Assembly: GCF_011764445.1 (NCBI RefSeq)
Contig: NZ_BLPG01000001.1
Coordinates: forward strand, 7,705,001-7,769,000
From: Phytohabitans rumicis
GTDB lineage: Bacteria; Actinomycetota; Actinomycetes; Mycobacteriales; Micromonosporaceae
DNA length: 64,000 bases
Direction: 5' to 3'
The notes beneath the pieces were generated by a model. The model did no database searches and had not been told where the DNA came from. It saw nothing but the letters and a program-made list of their open reading frames with translations. A program made the position numbers and the translations under genes. This document shows positions 43,185-54,178 of the stretch, piece by piece. How positions within the stretch are numbered: the first letter of the stretch is position 1; each line of letters opens with the position of its first letter.

Positions 43185-45545
43185 CTACTGCACCAGGAGG
43201 CAGGCCGAGAACTCAGATGTTGACCCCAGCACGGTTCCGCCGGGGACGAGGGTTGCCGTCGCGACGACCGACGCGCCGGCGAATGTGTTCGCTGTTTGGG
43301 TGATGCCGGCCGCCTTTCCGTTGGCGTCGGTGGTGGCGAGCGTGGCGCCGAGGAACTTGCGGCCCTCGCCGTGGCCGGAGCCGTCGCAGGCGCCGTTGGC
43401 GAAGAACTCGACGCGGTACTGCGTCAGCGGCATGGTGTCGACGCTCCAGGTGATCGTGGTCGCGACCGGGGTGGTGACCGCGGTGAAGATCACCGGGTGG
43501 TTCTGCAGATCGTTCGGGCCGGCGTCGCTGTCGGGCGCGCCGTCGTTCGCGGTGACGTTGACCGGGATGAGGTCGATGCCCAGGCCGGCGTTGTCGAAGA
43601 TCGAGTTACCGGTGACCGCGTTGTTGGTGCCGGCGTCGATGGTTACCCCGTCGCCGCCGTTGTGGGCGATCGTGTTCATCCGTCCGGACGCGCCGTCGGT
43701 GCCGATGCGGTTGCCGTCGCCGCTGTAGACGCGTATGCCGCTGCCCGCGTTGGCGAGGTTCATGGTGCCGTTGGCGTTGGTGCCGATGGCATTGCCCAGG
43801 ATCTGGTTGCCGGCGGCGCCGAAGTCGATCGCGACGCCGTCGCCGGCGTTGGCGGAGATGACGTTGCCGGCGCCCGGCTCGGCCCCGCCCACCAGGCTGG
43901 TGTCGGCACCGCCGAGGAGGATCCCCGCACCGCCGTTGCCGAGCCCCGCGACGCCGGCGGCGTTGGTACCGATCTTGTTGCCGAGCACCTGGACGCCGGT
44001 TGTCCCGGACAGGTAGATGCCGGCGGCGGTGTTGGCCGAGATGAGGTTCCCCGCCCCGGGTTGCGATCCACCGACCCAACCGGTGTTGCGCAGGTGTACC
44101 CCGTCATCGAGGTTGCCCAGCGCCGCCGTGCCGGCCGCGTTGGTGCCAATCCGGTTGCCCTCGATGCGGGTGTTGCCTCCCCACACGGAAATGCCGTCGT
44201 TCGCGTTGGCCGAGATGACGTTGCCGGCGCCGGGTTGGCTGCCGCCCACCCAGTTCTCACCCTCGGCGTTGACCTGCACGCCGTTGTCGCCGTTGCTCAA
44301 CGCCATCGCGCCGTTGAGCCGGGTGCCGATCAGGTTGCCCAGCAGCCGGTTGCCCGTGGCGGTGCCGTCGTTCGGGTCCTCGATCTCGATGCCGTCGTCG
44401 TTGTTGCCCGAGATGAGGTTTCCCTCGCCGACGCCGGGCCCGCCGATCGTGTTTTCGCTGCCCTCGATGTAGACGCCGGTGTCGTTCGGCAGCTGGGCGT
44501 TGCCCGCGGCGTTCGTGCCGATCTTGTTTCCCCGGACCGTGTTCGCGCTGCCCAGCTCATTGATGGATACGCCGACGTCGTTGCCGGCGATGACGTTGCC
44601 GTCGACCTGGTTGCGGTCACCGAAGAGGGCCACGCCGTCGCCGCCGTTGCCGATTCCGGCGTTGCCGGCCGCGTTGGTGCCGATCAGGTTGTCCAGGACG
44701 GTGTTGTCGTCGCCGTCGACGCTGACCGCGTCGCCGAGGTTGCCGGAGATGACGTTACCGGCGATGACGTTGCCGTCGGCCACCTTGGCGCCGCCGCTGA
44801 CGGACACTCCGTCTTGGCCGTTTCCCAGGGTGCCGCCGATGGCGTCGATGCCGATCCAGTTGCCTTCCACGCGGTTGCCCACGCCCGCGAGGTCCACCCC
44901 GTCGTTGTCGTTGGCTGAGATCAGGTTGCGGTCACCGACCGAAGCGCCGCCGATGATGTTGCCGTCGCCGGTGAGCTCAATGCCCTCGCCGCGGTTGGGG
45001 ATCGGAAACAGGCCGGCGTGGTCGACGCCGATGTAGTTGCCCGCGATGACGTTGTTGTCCCCGACGACGCAGATGCCATCGTTCACGCAGACCTCGCCGT
45101 CGGCGACGGGGCCGCTGGCCTGGTAGATGACGAGTCCGTAGATCTCGGCGCCGTCCGTACGGACGGACAGGCCCCACGATGTGTTGGCCCCGTCGATGGC
45201 GACCTTCAGGATCGCGGGTGCTTGGGCGGTCGCCCGCTGGGCGCCCGGCTCGGAGTAACCGTCGATCGTCACCGGGTCGGTGATCTCCGGCAGGTCGGTC
45301 ACCGGTGTGATCGCATATCCGCCGACGTTGAAGACGCCGAACGTGATGCGGTCCTTGCCCTGGTGCCCGTTCGCGTCGCGGATGGCCTGCCGCAGCGAAC
45401 CCGCCCCGCTGTCACTGGTATTCGTCACGGTAAACGTAGACACCCATACCGTGGCGGCGAGCGCCCCGCTGGCCGCGACCAGCAGGACGGCGGCCACCGC
45501 CCCGACCAGGGTTGAGCCACGTGCGAGTCTTCGTGTGCTCCTCAT
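43185..45545 (-). CDS. Secreted right-handed beta-helix repeat protein
   Basis: A 786-residue exported protein with a signal peptide (STLVGAVAAVLLVAASGALA). The mature start FTVTNTSDSGAGSLRQAIRD is typical of CSLREA-like surface proteins. More than 20 short repeats of the type GNVIAGN-x-IGTNAAG-x-ALGNGGDGV follow and would form a long parallel beta-helix. The C-terminus (about 660-786) is a separate beta domain with two cysteines. No catalytic residues of polysaccharide lyases were recognised, so binding or structural function is as likely as enzymatic. DNA repeats here come from the protein repeats. Confidence 0.85.
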   Translation of the reverse strand: MRSTRRLARGSTLVGAVAAVLLVAASGALAATVWVSTFTVTNTSDSGAGSLRQAIRDANGHQGKDRITFGVFNVGGYAITPVTDLPEITDPVTIDGYSEPGAQRATAQAPAILKVAIDGANTSWGLSVRTDGAEIYGLVIYQASGPVADGEVCVNDGICVVGDNNVIAGNYIGVDHAGLFPIPNRGEGIELTGDGNIIGGASVGDRNLISANDNDGVDLAGVGNRVEGNWIGIDAIGGTLGNGQDGVSVSGGAKVADGNVIAGNVISGNLGDAVSVDGDDNTVLDNLIGTNAAGNAGIGNGGDGVALFGDRNQVDGNVIAGNDVGVSINELGSANTVRGNKIGTNAAGNAQLPNDTGVYIEGSENTIGGPGVGEGNLISGNNDDGIEIEDPNDGTATGNRLLGNLIGTRLNGAMALSNGDNGVQVNAEGENWVGGSQPGAGNVISANANDGISVWGGNTRIEGNRIGTNAAGTAALGNLDDGVHLRNTGWVGGSQPGAGNLISANTAAGIYLSGTTGVQVLGNKIGTNAAGVAGLGNGGAGILLGGADTSLVGGAEPGAGNVISANAGDGVAIDFGAAGNQILGNAIGTNANGTMNLANAGSGIRVYSGDGNRIGTDGASGRMNTIAHNGGDGVTIDAGTNNAVTGNSIFDNAGLGIDLIPVNVTANDGAPDSDAGPNDLQNHPVIFTAVTTPVATTITWSVDTMPLTQYRVEFFANGACDGSGHGEGRKFLGATLATTDANGKAAGITQTANTFAGASVVATATLVPGGTVLGSTSEFSACLLVQ

Positions 45546-45645
45546 GATGACTGAGGCTCCACACGCACGTCATCGTGGTATCAGCACGCCCCGTCGTCGT
45601 AGTACAGATGTTCTGAGACGCGCATAGGTTCGTAGCTGTCAGACG

Positions 45646-45882
45646 TCAGCCGGTGCGGCGGTTGCCCCATTGACGCTGGGCCTGGACCGAGCCGCGACCG
45701 CCCGGGTACGTGCCCTTACCCGGCAGCTGCGCCTGCGCCGACGACTTGCCCTTGCCCTTGGCGCGCCGCTCGGCTCGGTTGGCGAAGACGGGAACGTCCG
45801 GCGCGGCATCGTCAGCGGGCGCGGACTGGTCGTCCGTAGCCTCGTCGGGCTCGCCGTTCGGCGGCGTCGCGGTGTCAGGCAT
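45646..45882 (-). CDS. Small basic actinobacterial protein of unknown function
   Basis: A 78-residue protein: an acidic, disordered N-terminal half (GEPDEATDDQSAPADDAAPD) and a basic C-terminal half with VFANRAERRAKGKGKSS and a closing QWGNRRTG. Similar small proteins occur widely in Micromonosporaceae and relatives; the charge pattern suggests nucleic-acid or ribosome association, which is a guess. A GGGAGG ribosome site precedes the ATG. Confidence 0.75.
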   Translation of the reverse strand: MPDTATPPNGEPDEATDDQSAPADDAAPDVPVFANRAERRAKGKGKSSAQAQLPGKGTYPGGRGSVQAQRQWGNRRTG

Positions 45883-45959
45883 CGAAGCCTCCCGGAATGG
45901 TCGGAACAGCGGCGTGGACGACGCCCACTACAGCTTACCTGCGACCTGCGCACCCATGA

Positions 45960-48279
45960 TCAGGGCGTCCCTAAGTAGCCCAAACCGGCGTCCAGGTAGA
46001 CGGCAACCTCGCGGCCCTCGTACCTGAGACTCGCCCGCTCCCCGTCCGCCGTGCGCAGCGGGCGACCGTCCGGGCTGACGAACCGCACGATCGTCCCGTC
46101 AACCAGCCACTGGCGTCGGCGTCCCGGTTGCCGGACGCCGTCTCCTTCGGCAGCCGCGAGATGGACGCACCGGTCGGCATCGGTGTACGTGACCTTGACC
46201 CGGCGGTAGGCGCCGCCCTCGTAGTCGTAGGACTCCCCATCATCGTCGTACAACCAGCACGCACGGTCGGCGCCCGGGTAGACCCACAGCTCAAGCGAAC
46301 GATCCTCGCCCAGGCGCGGGATGACCGACCCTGCCCGCACATACACCGGTACGGTGTCGAGCGGTACGTCGACCACCAGGTGCTGGCCCCCGCCAGCCGG
46401 CGGCCCGAGCCTAGTTCGTACCAGTCGGTGCCTCGAACCCGACGTGCCGCAAAAGCGGCAGCCCTTCGAAATGCGCGGACGCCGCCAGCGCGTAGATGTA
46501 CGGCAGCAGGCTCGCCCGCAGCTCGATTGCCGCCACGATCGCGTCATAGAACGGCTCGCCGGCCTCGCCGAACCGCCAGGGCTCGCGTGGAGTGTCGGTG
46601 CCGTGCGAGCGGAACATGGGAAGAAACGCACCCACCTGAAGCCATCTCACATACAGCTCGCGGTATCCGAGATCGGCCACCCCGTCGTCGAAGTCGCCGT
46701 CCCAGAACCACGCCGTCGGGTCGCGGCGTACGAAGAAACCTCCAATGTCGAAGGTCCAGTACGGTTGCGCGGTGATCGACAGGTTGAGCGCTGCCGGGAT
46801 TTGATCGCGCAGCACCTGCCAGGTCGCGGCCACGTCGCCCGACCACGCGAACGTGCCGTAGCGCGGCTGGCCGAACGACGACGACCGGGTGAGCGTTACC
46901 ACTCGACGGCGATCGGTCGCTGTCCGTTGGCCTTCGTAGATTCCCCGCGTGTGGGCCAGCGAGTAGTGGTTGACCAGGGTCGGATCAACGTACTTCTGTG
47001 CCTCGGCGACGTTGAGCCGAGCGCGATCTTCGGCCGTGAGCCTGACCGCGCCGGTCCAGTCGGCCTCGAACGGCTCGCTGCAGTCGCACCACCAGTAGTC
47101 GATACCGTGCCGGAACAGCCCCCGCAGCGGCCTGCCGCCAGTACAGGGAACGCGCGCCGGGCTGGAAGGGGTCGTAGGTGGCACGGTTGCCAAGCAGGTA
47201 GCCGTGTGCCTCGAGTTCGGCATGATCGGGTGCGTCCTTGTTCAGCGTCGGCCAGATCGACACCATGAGGTGCGTGCCATCGGCGTGCAATGTGTTCATC
47301 AGTGCGTCCGGGTCCGGGAATCGGTCCGGATCAAGGGTTTTCTGGCCCCATAGCTCGCCGGTCCAGGACTGCCAGTCCAGCACGAGTACGTCGAGCGGGA
47401 TACCGCGGCGGGCGAACTCCTCAGCCACGTCGACCAGCTCCGCTTGCGAGCCGTAGCGCTCCTTCGACTGGACGTATCCGAAGATCGCCTTGGGCGGGAT
47501 GGGCGCCGGACCCGCCAGTGCCGTGAGGCCGGCGAGGACACCCGGGTAGTCCCCTGGTTCCGCGCCGACCACCACGTACAGGTCGAGTTGGTCGACCGTG
47601 TCCACGTCGAGCCGGCCGCCGTCGGCGTCGTCGGCGAACGCCATGGCCGAGCCCGAGTCGACGACCACCGCGTAGCCGTAGCTCGACACGAGCACAGGAA
47701 CCGAGATCTTGGTGTTCTGCTGGTAGAGGTATTGGCTCGTGCCGCGCAGGTCCAGCAGACCGTCGTCGTGCTGGCCGAGGCCGTGCAGCGACTCGTCGGG
47801 CGCCCAGCCGAATCGCAGGTGGGCGGCGAACGCGTGCCGGTCGACGACCGCCTTGCCGTCCGCGGAGGACCGGATACCGTCGGCGCTCATCCGCACGGTC
47901 GCGTCGGCGTGCGGTGCGAAGCGGGTCCGCAGGACGTCCTTCGGGACGAGACGCCGGCCACCGGGACCGTTGCGCAGGTCGAAGAGGCGACCACCGTCCG
48001 GCCGTCGCCACTCGATGTCGCCGCTCGCCCGGTCCACCTCGACGCGTACGGCCGAGGTGGTGAGCACCACGGCCTCGTCGTCGTACGACATGTGCCAGGC
48101 CCGCGCGCCGAGATCGCGGGTGAGTATCGACCATGAGCGGTCGTCGACCGGCTCGCCGTGGTTTACGACGAGGCGGACCACGGTCGGCGAGCACACTTCG
48201 AGGGTGAGCACCTCATCGCCCGCCCTGAGACCAGGCGGTCGTGCACGGACTCGACGTCGGTAATCCGTAGATTTCTCAA
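45960..48279 (-). pseudogene. GH31 alpha-glycosidase, multiply frameshifted and internally deleted
   Basis: All parts of a GH31 enzyme are present in order but in different frames. The N-terminal domain starts at TTG 48279, overlapping the GH95 stop as TTGA. The barrel has FGYVQSKERYG and the nucleophile region DYWWCDCSEPF. The acid/base region is RSHGTDTPREPWRFGE, and the C-terminal part is PVYVRAGSVIP. Frame changes: -1 at 48219-48225, +1 in the C5 run 47119-47123, -1 in the C5 run 46387-46391. Near 46433-46450 about 40 residues that normally hold the DQFLFGP-type segment are missing between LPLLRHVGF and GTDWYELGSG. The homopolymer shifts may be sequencing errors; the 40-residue loss may be real. 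With the fucosidase next door, alpha-xylosidase is one possible activity. Confidence 0.8.
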
Positions 48280-50664
48280 CGGCCCAGCCGTTCCTTGCTG
48301 GGTGCGGACGTGGCGAGGTGGTACCGGGTGTGCGGGGTGCCGCTCCAGCGCAGGCGCCGCCGTCCGGCGATCGCGCCGGGGACCGCTTCGGCGTCGATGT
48401 GGTGGCCGTTCTCGTCGGTCACCACCAGCGGTGGGGTGGTGCCCGGGACCTCGACGACGATGTCGCCGCCGCTTCCGGCAGTGACGGTGGCGTGGGCGAG
48501 CGTGCCGTCGGCCCATTCGGTGTCGATCCCGTGGCCGCCACGGCAGCGGATACCGCGCAGGGCGCCGCTGTGCCAGCCGGCCGGGAGTGTCTTGAGCAGG
48601 CTGATCGCGTGCTCGTGGCTCTGGACGATCAGCTCGGTCAGGCCGGCGACCGCGCCGAAGTTGCCATCGATCTGGAAGATCCAGCCGCTGGGCTGGCCGT
48701 CGTCGGGATGCAGGTCCAGCATCGAGGCGGAGCTGAGACTGTCCAGCAGGATAGAGATCGAACCCTCGGCGAGCTCTGCGTCGCGCAGCCGTGCGGCCAG
48801 GCAGAGGGATCCATGCCTGGCTCCAGCCCGTGTACCCGCTTCCGTGGTCCAGCCTGGTCCGCAGGGCGCGGCGGGCGGCCGCGAAGTCGCGAGGCGTGCC
48901 GGCTTCGGTGATGCGGACGCCGGGGTACAGGCCGTAGAGGTGGGAGACGTGGCGGTGCCCCGGTTCGCGGGAGGGGCGCTCGTCGTACCACTCCAGCAGC
49001 GCGCCGTCGGTGCCGACCGCCGGTGGACGCAGCAGGGCGAGCGCCGCGCGGGCCCGGGCGGCGAGGTCGTTGTCGCCGGGCTCGCCGGGGGCGAGCCGGT
49101 CGACCAGCAAGGTGTACCGGGTCAGCACCTCGCGGACGAGTTCCTGGTCCATAGTGGACCCCTCGGACGTCGCGGCGTGGCCGGTGCCGGTCAGGAAGTG
49201 GTGTTCCGGTGAGGTGGAAGGGCTCATCACGAGCTCGCCGTTGGCGTCGGCGACGAGCATGTCGAGCGCGAACGCGGCCGCGGCGCGCAACACCGGAAGG
49301 GCGGTGTCGCGGACGAACTCCTCGCCGGCGCCGTACTCGATGTGGTCCCAGAGGTGACCGGCCAGCCACAGCAGGCCGCTGGGCCAGTTGGCGAACTGGG
49401 GATCGCCGACCACCGGCGTGGAGAACCGCCAGATGTCGGTGTTGTGGTGCACGGCCGACCCGGCGGCCGCGTAGTACCGGGCCGCCGTGGCGGCGCCGGC
49501 GCGGGCCAGGTCGCGGGCCAGGTCGAACAGCGGCTGGTGCAGGTCCTGCAGGGCGGTGGACTCGGCCAGCCAGTAGTTCATCTGGGCGTTGATGTTGGTG
49601 GTGTAGTTGCAGCTCCATCCGGGCCGCACGTCGGCGTTCCAGATGCCCTGCAGGTTCGCCGCCTCGGTCCCCGGTCGCGAACTGGAGATCAGCAGGTAGC
49701 GGCCGTAGTGGAAGAAGAACTCCGCGCGGGCCGGGTCGTCGGCGGCGGAGCCGTACGACGGCGACAGATCCAGGTCCACCCGGTCGAAAAGGCCGCGGTA
49801 GTCCGTGGTGTGCGCCATGCGCAGCTCGGCCGTGCCGGTCGCCAACGCCGCCGACACCCGACCTCGCGCCCGCTCGGTGATCGCCGCGAGATCGGCGCTC
49901 GGTCGTTGGTCGTACCCGCGGAAGCCGCTGGCGGCGCCGACAATCAGCCGGACCTCGTCCGCCCCCGCGCGTTGCACGGCCACGACGAGAGCGAAGCCCA
50001 TGCCGGCGGCGACCGTACCGTCCGGGCTTGGAACGTCGTCCGCGTAGACGACGGCCGGCTCGCGGTCGACATAGTTGGGCAGCACGTGTGCGGGAGCCCG
50101 GCCGGTGGCCACCAGCCACGCCTCCTGCTCGGCCACCTCGACCGACGGGTGCGGCGAGGTGAACCGGGGCAGCTCAACCGGGTCGATCCGCGCCCCCGCG
50201 CCGGTGACGGAGACAACCAGCACCCCGGCGGGTGCCGAAACGAAGCTGACGACCTCGACCGGCCCGCCGGCGTTTCGGTAGCTGGTCGTCGCGACCGCGT
50301 CCGCGACGTCGAGCTCCCGGCGGTAGCCCTCGACATCACCGTCCGCGGCGTAACGCCAGTCCAGCCAGCCGATCGGCTGGTACGACTGGGTCCAGCCGGG
50401 GCCCTGCATCTGGCGCGCGAGCACATCCGCGTCGAGAAACTGTCCACTGCGGAGGGTCTGGCGCAACGAGGGCAGCAACCGGCTCGGCGGCGGCCCTTGC
50501 TCGGCCGGGAGCGGGCCACCGGACCACAGGGTGTCGAGGTTCAGGTCGAACCGCTCCACCCCGGGCCGGCCATGGACCATCGCGCCGAGCGCGCCGTTGC
50601 CGAGCGGGAAGCCGTCGTGGAACGCGGCGGCGGGCGTGGCGAGCTGGAGACGGTGACGTGCCAT
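48276..50664 (-). CDS. GH95 alpha-L-fucosidase-like (apparent 1-nt insertion)
   Basis: About 796 residues, no signal peptide. It starts with the GH95 N-terminal domain (PAAAFHDGFPLGNGALGAMV) and has the catalytic-domain signatures NLQGIWNADVRPGWSCNYTT, NINAQMNYWLAES and GHRHVSHLYGLYPG. The frame changes after GYTGWSQAWI in the GGG run 48806-48808 (plus strand); removing one base joins it to LAARLRDAELAEGS and then GWIFQIDGNFGAVAGLTELI, ending at 48276. A TATAAA box (50673-50678) lies close before the ATG, so the leader is very short. GH95 members cleave alpha-1,2-fucose or galactose. Coupled to GH31, it could act on xyloglucan-type side chains (inference). Confidence 0.87.
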
Positions 50665-50821
50665 GGGATGTTTTTATAGACTGCGCCTCCTATCGTGTCG
50701 AGTCATCGCCCAGAAACGACCCATTTGAGTTTCCAAGACATGGGATCTCTCTGCCCGCAGCAGCTCCGCGTGCGTCGCGTAGGGTTCGTGAGCTGGCGAG
50801 ATGCAGAGGCGGGTGGTGGGC

Positions 50822-51816
50822 ATGGCACCAAGGGAAGTGACTCGGGACCATTTGGCGGGGGCGGCGCGGGCCGCGCTGGGCGGCGGGCGGCGGCTGGCGG
50901 CGGTCCGGCGGCTCGCGGGCGGTAGCCGGAAGGGCGTGTACCGGCTGACGATGGACGACGCGACGACCGCGATCGCCTACCTGTGGGAGGACTCCGAGAA
51001 CTACTGGCCGGCGGCTGACGGCGACGACGACCTAGCGGACCCGTTCTCGCCCGGTGTCGGGCTCGACCTGTTCGAGGCGGCGCACGCGCGGCTGCGCTCG
51101 CTGGGCCTGCGGGTCCCCGCGGTCCACCTGGTCGACCGTGACCGCACCCACTACCCGGCCGACCTGGCGATGGTGGAGGACTTCCCAGGCGAGAACCTGA
51201 TGGACTGGCTCGAGCGGGATCCGGGCTCCGCGGAGCCGACGATGGCGCGCCTCGCCGAGGCTCTGGAAGCGATGCGGCGCTACCGGGGCCGTCATACGGC
51301 AAGGTGGCGCTGATCGACGGGGGAGGGACGTCGCGGGGGACGTCCTGCGAGGCAGCCGCGCTCGACTTCGCGCTGGATTGCCTCGCCGAGGCGGCGTCGA
51401 GGGACCAGCGGATCGCCGGCGCCCGCGACCGGCTGGAGGAGCGGCTGCGGGAGCTTGCCGCGGCGGTGCGGCCGCGCGCCGAGTACGCGGTCGTCCACGG
51501 CGAGCTTGGCCTGGACCATGTGCTGGTGGACCGGGACGGCAATCCCGTCCTGATAGACGTCGAAGACCTGATGTACTTCGACGTCGAGTGGGAGCACGTG
51601 TTCCTGCGAATCCGACTCGGCAGCGACTACCCGCGGCTCGCGGTGAACGATCTGGACGAAGACCGGCTCGCGCTGTACATGCTCGCCCAACGGCTGTCAC
51701 TGACCGCGGGTCCGCTACGGCTGCTCGACGGTGACTTCCCCAACCGGGCGTTCATGCAGGACGTCGCCGAGCACAACCTGAACGAGGCGCTCGCGCTGGT
51801 TTCGGTCGGCCGTTAG
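50822..51816 (+). CDS. APH-family phosphotransferase (apparent 1-nt deletion)
   Basis: About 331 residues of the aminoglycoside/homoserine kinase-like fold. Motifs: an N-lobe segment GGSRKGVYRLTMDD, the catalytic VVHGELGLDHVLVDRDGNPV and the metal-binding LIDVEDLMYFDVEWEH. The frame breaks at the GGGG run 51285-51288; one more G joins RYRG to PSYGKVALIDGGG and restores the enzyme. Possible starts are ATG 50801, ATG 50822 and GTG 50837. The substrate is unknown and a resistance role should not be assumed. The stop overlaps the convergent gene by 4 bp. Confidence 0.82.
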
Positions 51817-53111
51817 GGGCACGGGTCCGACAGCCATTCGGTCGTGGGCACGGCTCGCCGGGTCGCGTCGAGCCGCCGCAGGATCGGCGGCAGCCGGTCC
51901 GATGCCGGATCCGACAGAAACTCCAGTACGCCGGCGGCGAAGACGTTCGCGACGGTCTGCGGCATGAAGTCGGACGCGTCGAGACACCGGTTGCCGGCCG
52001 TGGCGGCGAGTTGTTCGGCGATCCGGCCGCCGACCGCGTCCGACCGGTACGCGGCCGCCCGGTCAATGTCGGTGCGCGCCGAGAAGAATGAACCACCCGC
52101 GTGTGCGATCCAATCCTCCTGGCCGGCCTGGGAGGCGAGATAGGTCAGCAGTTGACGGGCCGCCGGCTTCGCGCTGAAAAGACCGGCGGCGTCGACCGAC
52201 ACCTCGACGCCGGAGCCGTCGGGCCCTGGGCCGGGCTCGAATCGAGGGAGGGGAGAGAACGTTTCGTAGCCGTCGCGGAGGGCACGGACGAAGGAGCCCT
52301 GATGCTCCATGGCGCATCCCGTACCGCCGCCGGTCAGGTCGGCTCCGGCCTCGTGCCAACCGGTGAGGAGCATTCGCTGGACGTTGGCGCCGTCGGTCAT
52401 CCCGGCGGCGGCCAGCAGTTGCCGCCACGCCTCCCACGCCGATCGGACCTCCGGTGACGTCCACGCGAGGGATCCGTTGGCCCATCGGCGGTACGCCTCG
52501 ACGCCGGACTGGTGCAGCAGGATGTCTTCCACCCAGTCGGTGCCGGGCCAGCCCGACTCGGCGCCGGACTTCATGCCCAGGCACCATGGCGGGTTCCGTC
52601 CAGCGGCCCGCAGGTCGGCGCCGCGACGTACCAGGTCGGTCCAGGTCTGCGGCGCGCCCTCGCCCGCCTCCGTGCCGTACCAGATGAGGCTTTTCAGATC
52701 GGTCTTGAGCACCACACCGTAGGGTTGCCGGTCGCCGCCGCGGAGCAGTTGGTGGTTTTGGATCCGGTCGTCGGGGGACAGCGGCACCAGCCGGCCGGCG
52801 CGGGCGTACCGGGCGAGCTCGGCCGGGCTGGACAGCACCGCGATGTCCGGCAGCGCGTCGCCGAGGTCCGCCAGCCGCAGGACGGAGGTGATTGTGCGGA
52901 CACCCTGGTATCGAACGTCGATGCCCGTTTCGCGGCTGAAACGGGCGAGCGTCGCCTGGAACGCGGCTCCTTCCCGCTGCTGCGGGTCCCAGGACGCCAT
53001 CACGGTGACCGACTCCGACTCACCGGCGACGGCGGCACACGCCGTGGCGCTGGTCGGGGCCAGCGCCGCGATGGCCAGCACCGCCAGTCGGTACCAGCGG
53101 CTACCACTCAT
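51813..53111 (-). CDS. Orphan extracellular substrate-binding lipoprotein
   Basis: A 432-residue family-1 binding protein with a signal peptide and a probable lipobox (ATAC, Cys25). The mature part begins SVTVMASWDPQQREGAAFQA and contains YGVVLKTDLKSLIWYG and SAEPAA-like linker regions typical of the fold. No permease or ATPase is near; instead it is coupled by an ATGA overlap to a four-helix membrane protein. A ligand-sensing or accessory role with that partner is therefore more likely than classical import. Confidence 0.85.
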   Translation of the reverse strand: MSGSRWYRLAVLAIAALAPTSATACAAVAGESESVTVMASWDPQQREGAAFQATLARFSRETGIDVRYQGVRTITSVLRLADLGDALPDIAVLSSPAELARYARAGRLVPLSPDDRIQNHQLLRGGDRQPYGVVLKTDLKSLIWYGTEAGEGAPQTWTDLVRRGADLRAAGRNPPWCLGMKSGAESGWPGTDWVEDILLHQSGVEAYRRWANGSLAWTSPEVRSAWEAWRQLLAAAGMTDGANVQRMLLTGWHEAGADLTGGGTGCAMEHQGSFVRALRDGYETFSPLPRFEPGPGPDGSGVEVSVDAAGLFSAKPAARQLLTYLASQAGQEDWIAHAGGSFFSARTDIDRAAAYRSDAVGGRIAEQLAATAGNRCLDASDFMPQTVANVFAAGVLEFLSDPASDRLPPILRRLDATRRAVPTTEWLSDPCP

Positions 53112-54100
53112 GACGCCTCGAATTCGTATTCGCGTAACCGATCCCGAAAGCCAGCGACGATCAGCGCCAGAAGCGCTAGCGCGAGCACCGGCATGAGGTA
53201 CTGCAAGGAGTGCGAGTCGGCGGCGGCGTGCGTGAGGTCGACGAGGCGGCTCTCTGGCGCCGCGGGCAGCGAAACCTCGGTGGCGGGCGCGTTGACCAGC
53301 CGCTCCAGGTCCGTCGCGGCCCGCGCGAACCGCCCGCCGGTCAGCACCGGTTGGCCGGCCACGAGACCGAGGCCGACAAGGCCGATGGTGCCGATCGCCA
53401 GCGGCACGTTGAGCCGGCGGCGGAACCGGGCGGCGAGGTACAGCTGGGTCAACACCAGCAGGGAGAGGCCGAACACCAGCGGGAGCAGCCAGAGGAACGC
53501 GGTGGCCGGCGCACGCCAGGCTGATTCTCGCTGCTCGGCCAGCTCTTCGTCGATGACCCTGCGGTACATGTCGAGTTCGGTCAGGACGGTGTCGTGCAGC
53601 AGGTCCTTGGCGTACCGCAGGAAAGCCTCCGCCAGCACGCCCTGGCCGCGGCTGAGACTCAGGTTCGCCTGCTCGATCAGGCCGAGATAGCGGATGAGCA
53701 GCCCTTGGGCCACGCGCAACACCCGGCGGTCCGCGGCGTCGCCGACATCGCGTTCGGCGAGCACCGCCAGTCGCTGCACCGCGTCGGCGACGATGTCGCG
53801 GTACTCGCCGCTGGCGAGCACGCCGGCACAGTCCACTGTGTCCCCGCCGCCGGCCGGGTCGATCCGGCAGCCGCTGATCCGCGCGTCGGCGTCGCGCAGC
53901 TGTCGCCAGACCGCCGAAACCGCCGCGACGCTCGGCACCACGTCGTCCGCCACGGCACCGGCCGTCCGGTACGCGCCAAGGAATGTGGACAGTCCACCGA
54001 GGAGCGTCGCGACCACCGTGACCACCAACGCGACCCGCAACAGCCGCAGCATGCGCGGCGTAGGGATCGATCCGCCGGTCAGCCGGTCAGTCCACGACAC
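53108..54100 (-). CDS. Four-helix membrane protein of unknown function
   Basis: A 330-residue protein. It has helix 1 (LLRVALVVTVVATLLGGLST), a long extracytoplasmic domain of about 150 residues rich in helices, then helices FLWLLPLVFGLSLLVLTQLY, VPLAIGTIGLVGLGLVAG and a last one at 302-320 (YLMPVLALALLALIVAGF). The layout resembles a sensor input module without a kinase. It starts at GTG 54100 behind a GGAGG ribosome site and overlaps the binding-protein start by 4 nt. I do not recognise the family. A receptor kinase gene lies about 2 kb away. Confidence 0.78.
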   Translation of the reverse strand: MSWTDRLTGGSIPTPRMLRLLRVALVVTVVATLLGGLSTFLGAYRTAGAVADDVVPSVAAVSAVWRQLRDADARISGCRIDPAGGGDTVDCAGVLASGEYRDIVADAVQRLAVLAERDVGDAADRRVLRVAQGLLIRYLGLIEQANLSLSRGQGVLAEAFLRYAKDLLHDTVLTELDMYRRVIDEELAEQRESAWRAPATAFLWLLPLVFGLSLLVLTQLYLAARFRRRLNVPLAIGTIGLVGLGLVAGQPVLTGGRFARAATDLERLVNAPATEVSLPAAPESRLVDLTHAAADSHSLQYLMPVLALALLALIVAGFRDRLREYEFEAS

Positions 54101-54178
54101 GGAGCCTCCGCAATCCGATCGTCCTCGGATCGACCGTACTCGGACGGCGCCACCCGCGGCCGAGCCGCCGCAGGCAAA

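Noticed and set aside
43296-44918. Long plus-strand open frame and apparent DNA repeats opposite the beta-helix gene
   Set aside because: Both come from the repeated coding sequence of the minus-strand beta-helix protein. Unit lengths and spacers vary, so it is not a CRISPR array or satellite.
50822-51816. Aminoglycoside resistance gene
   Set aside because: The fold is shared by many sugar, choline and homoserine kinases. No resistance-specific residues or mobile context are visible.
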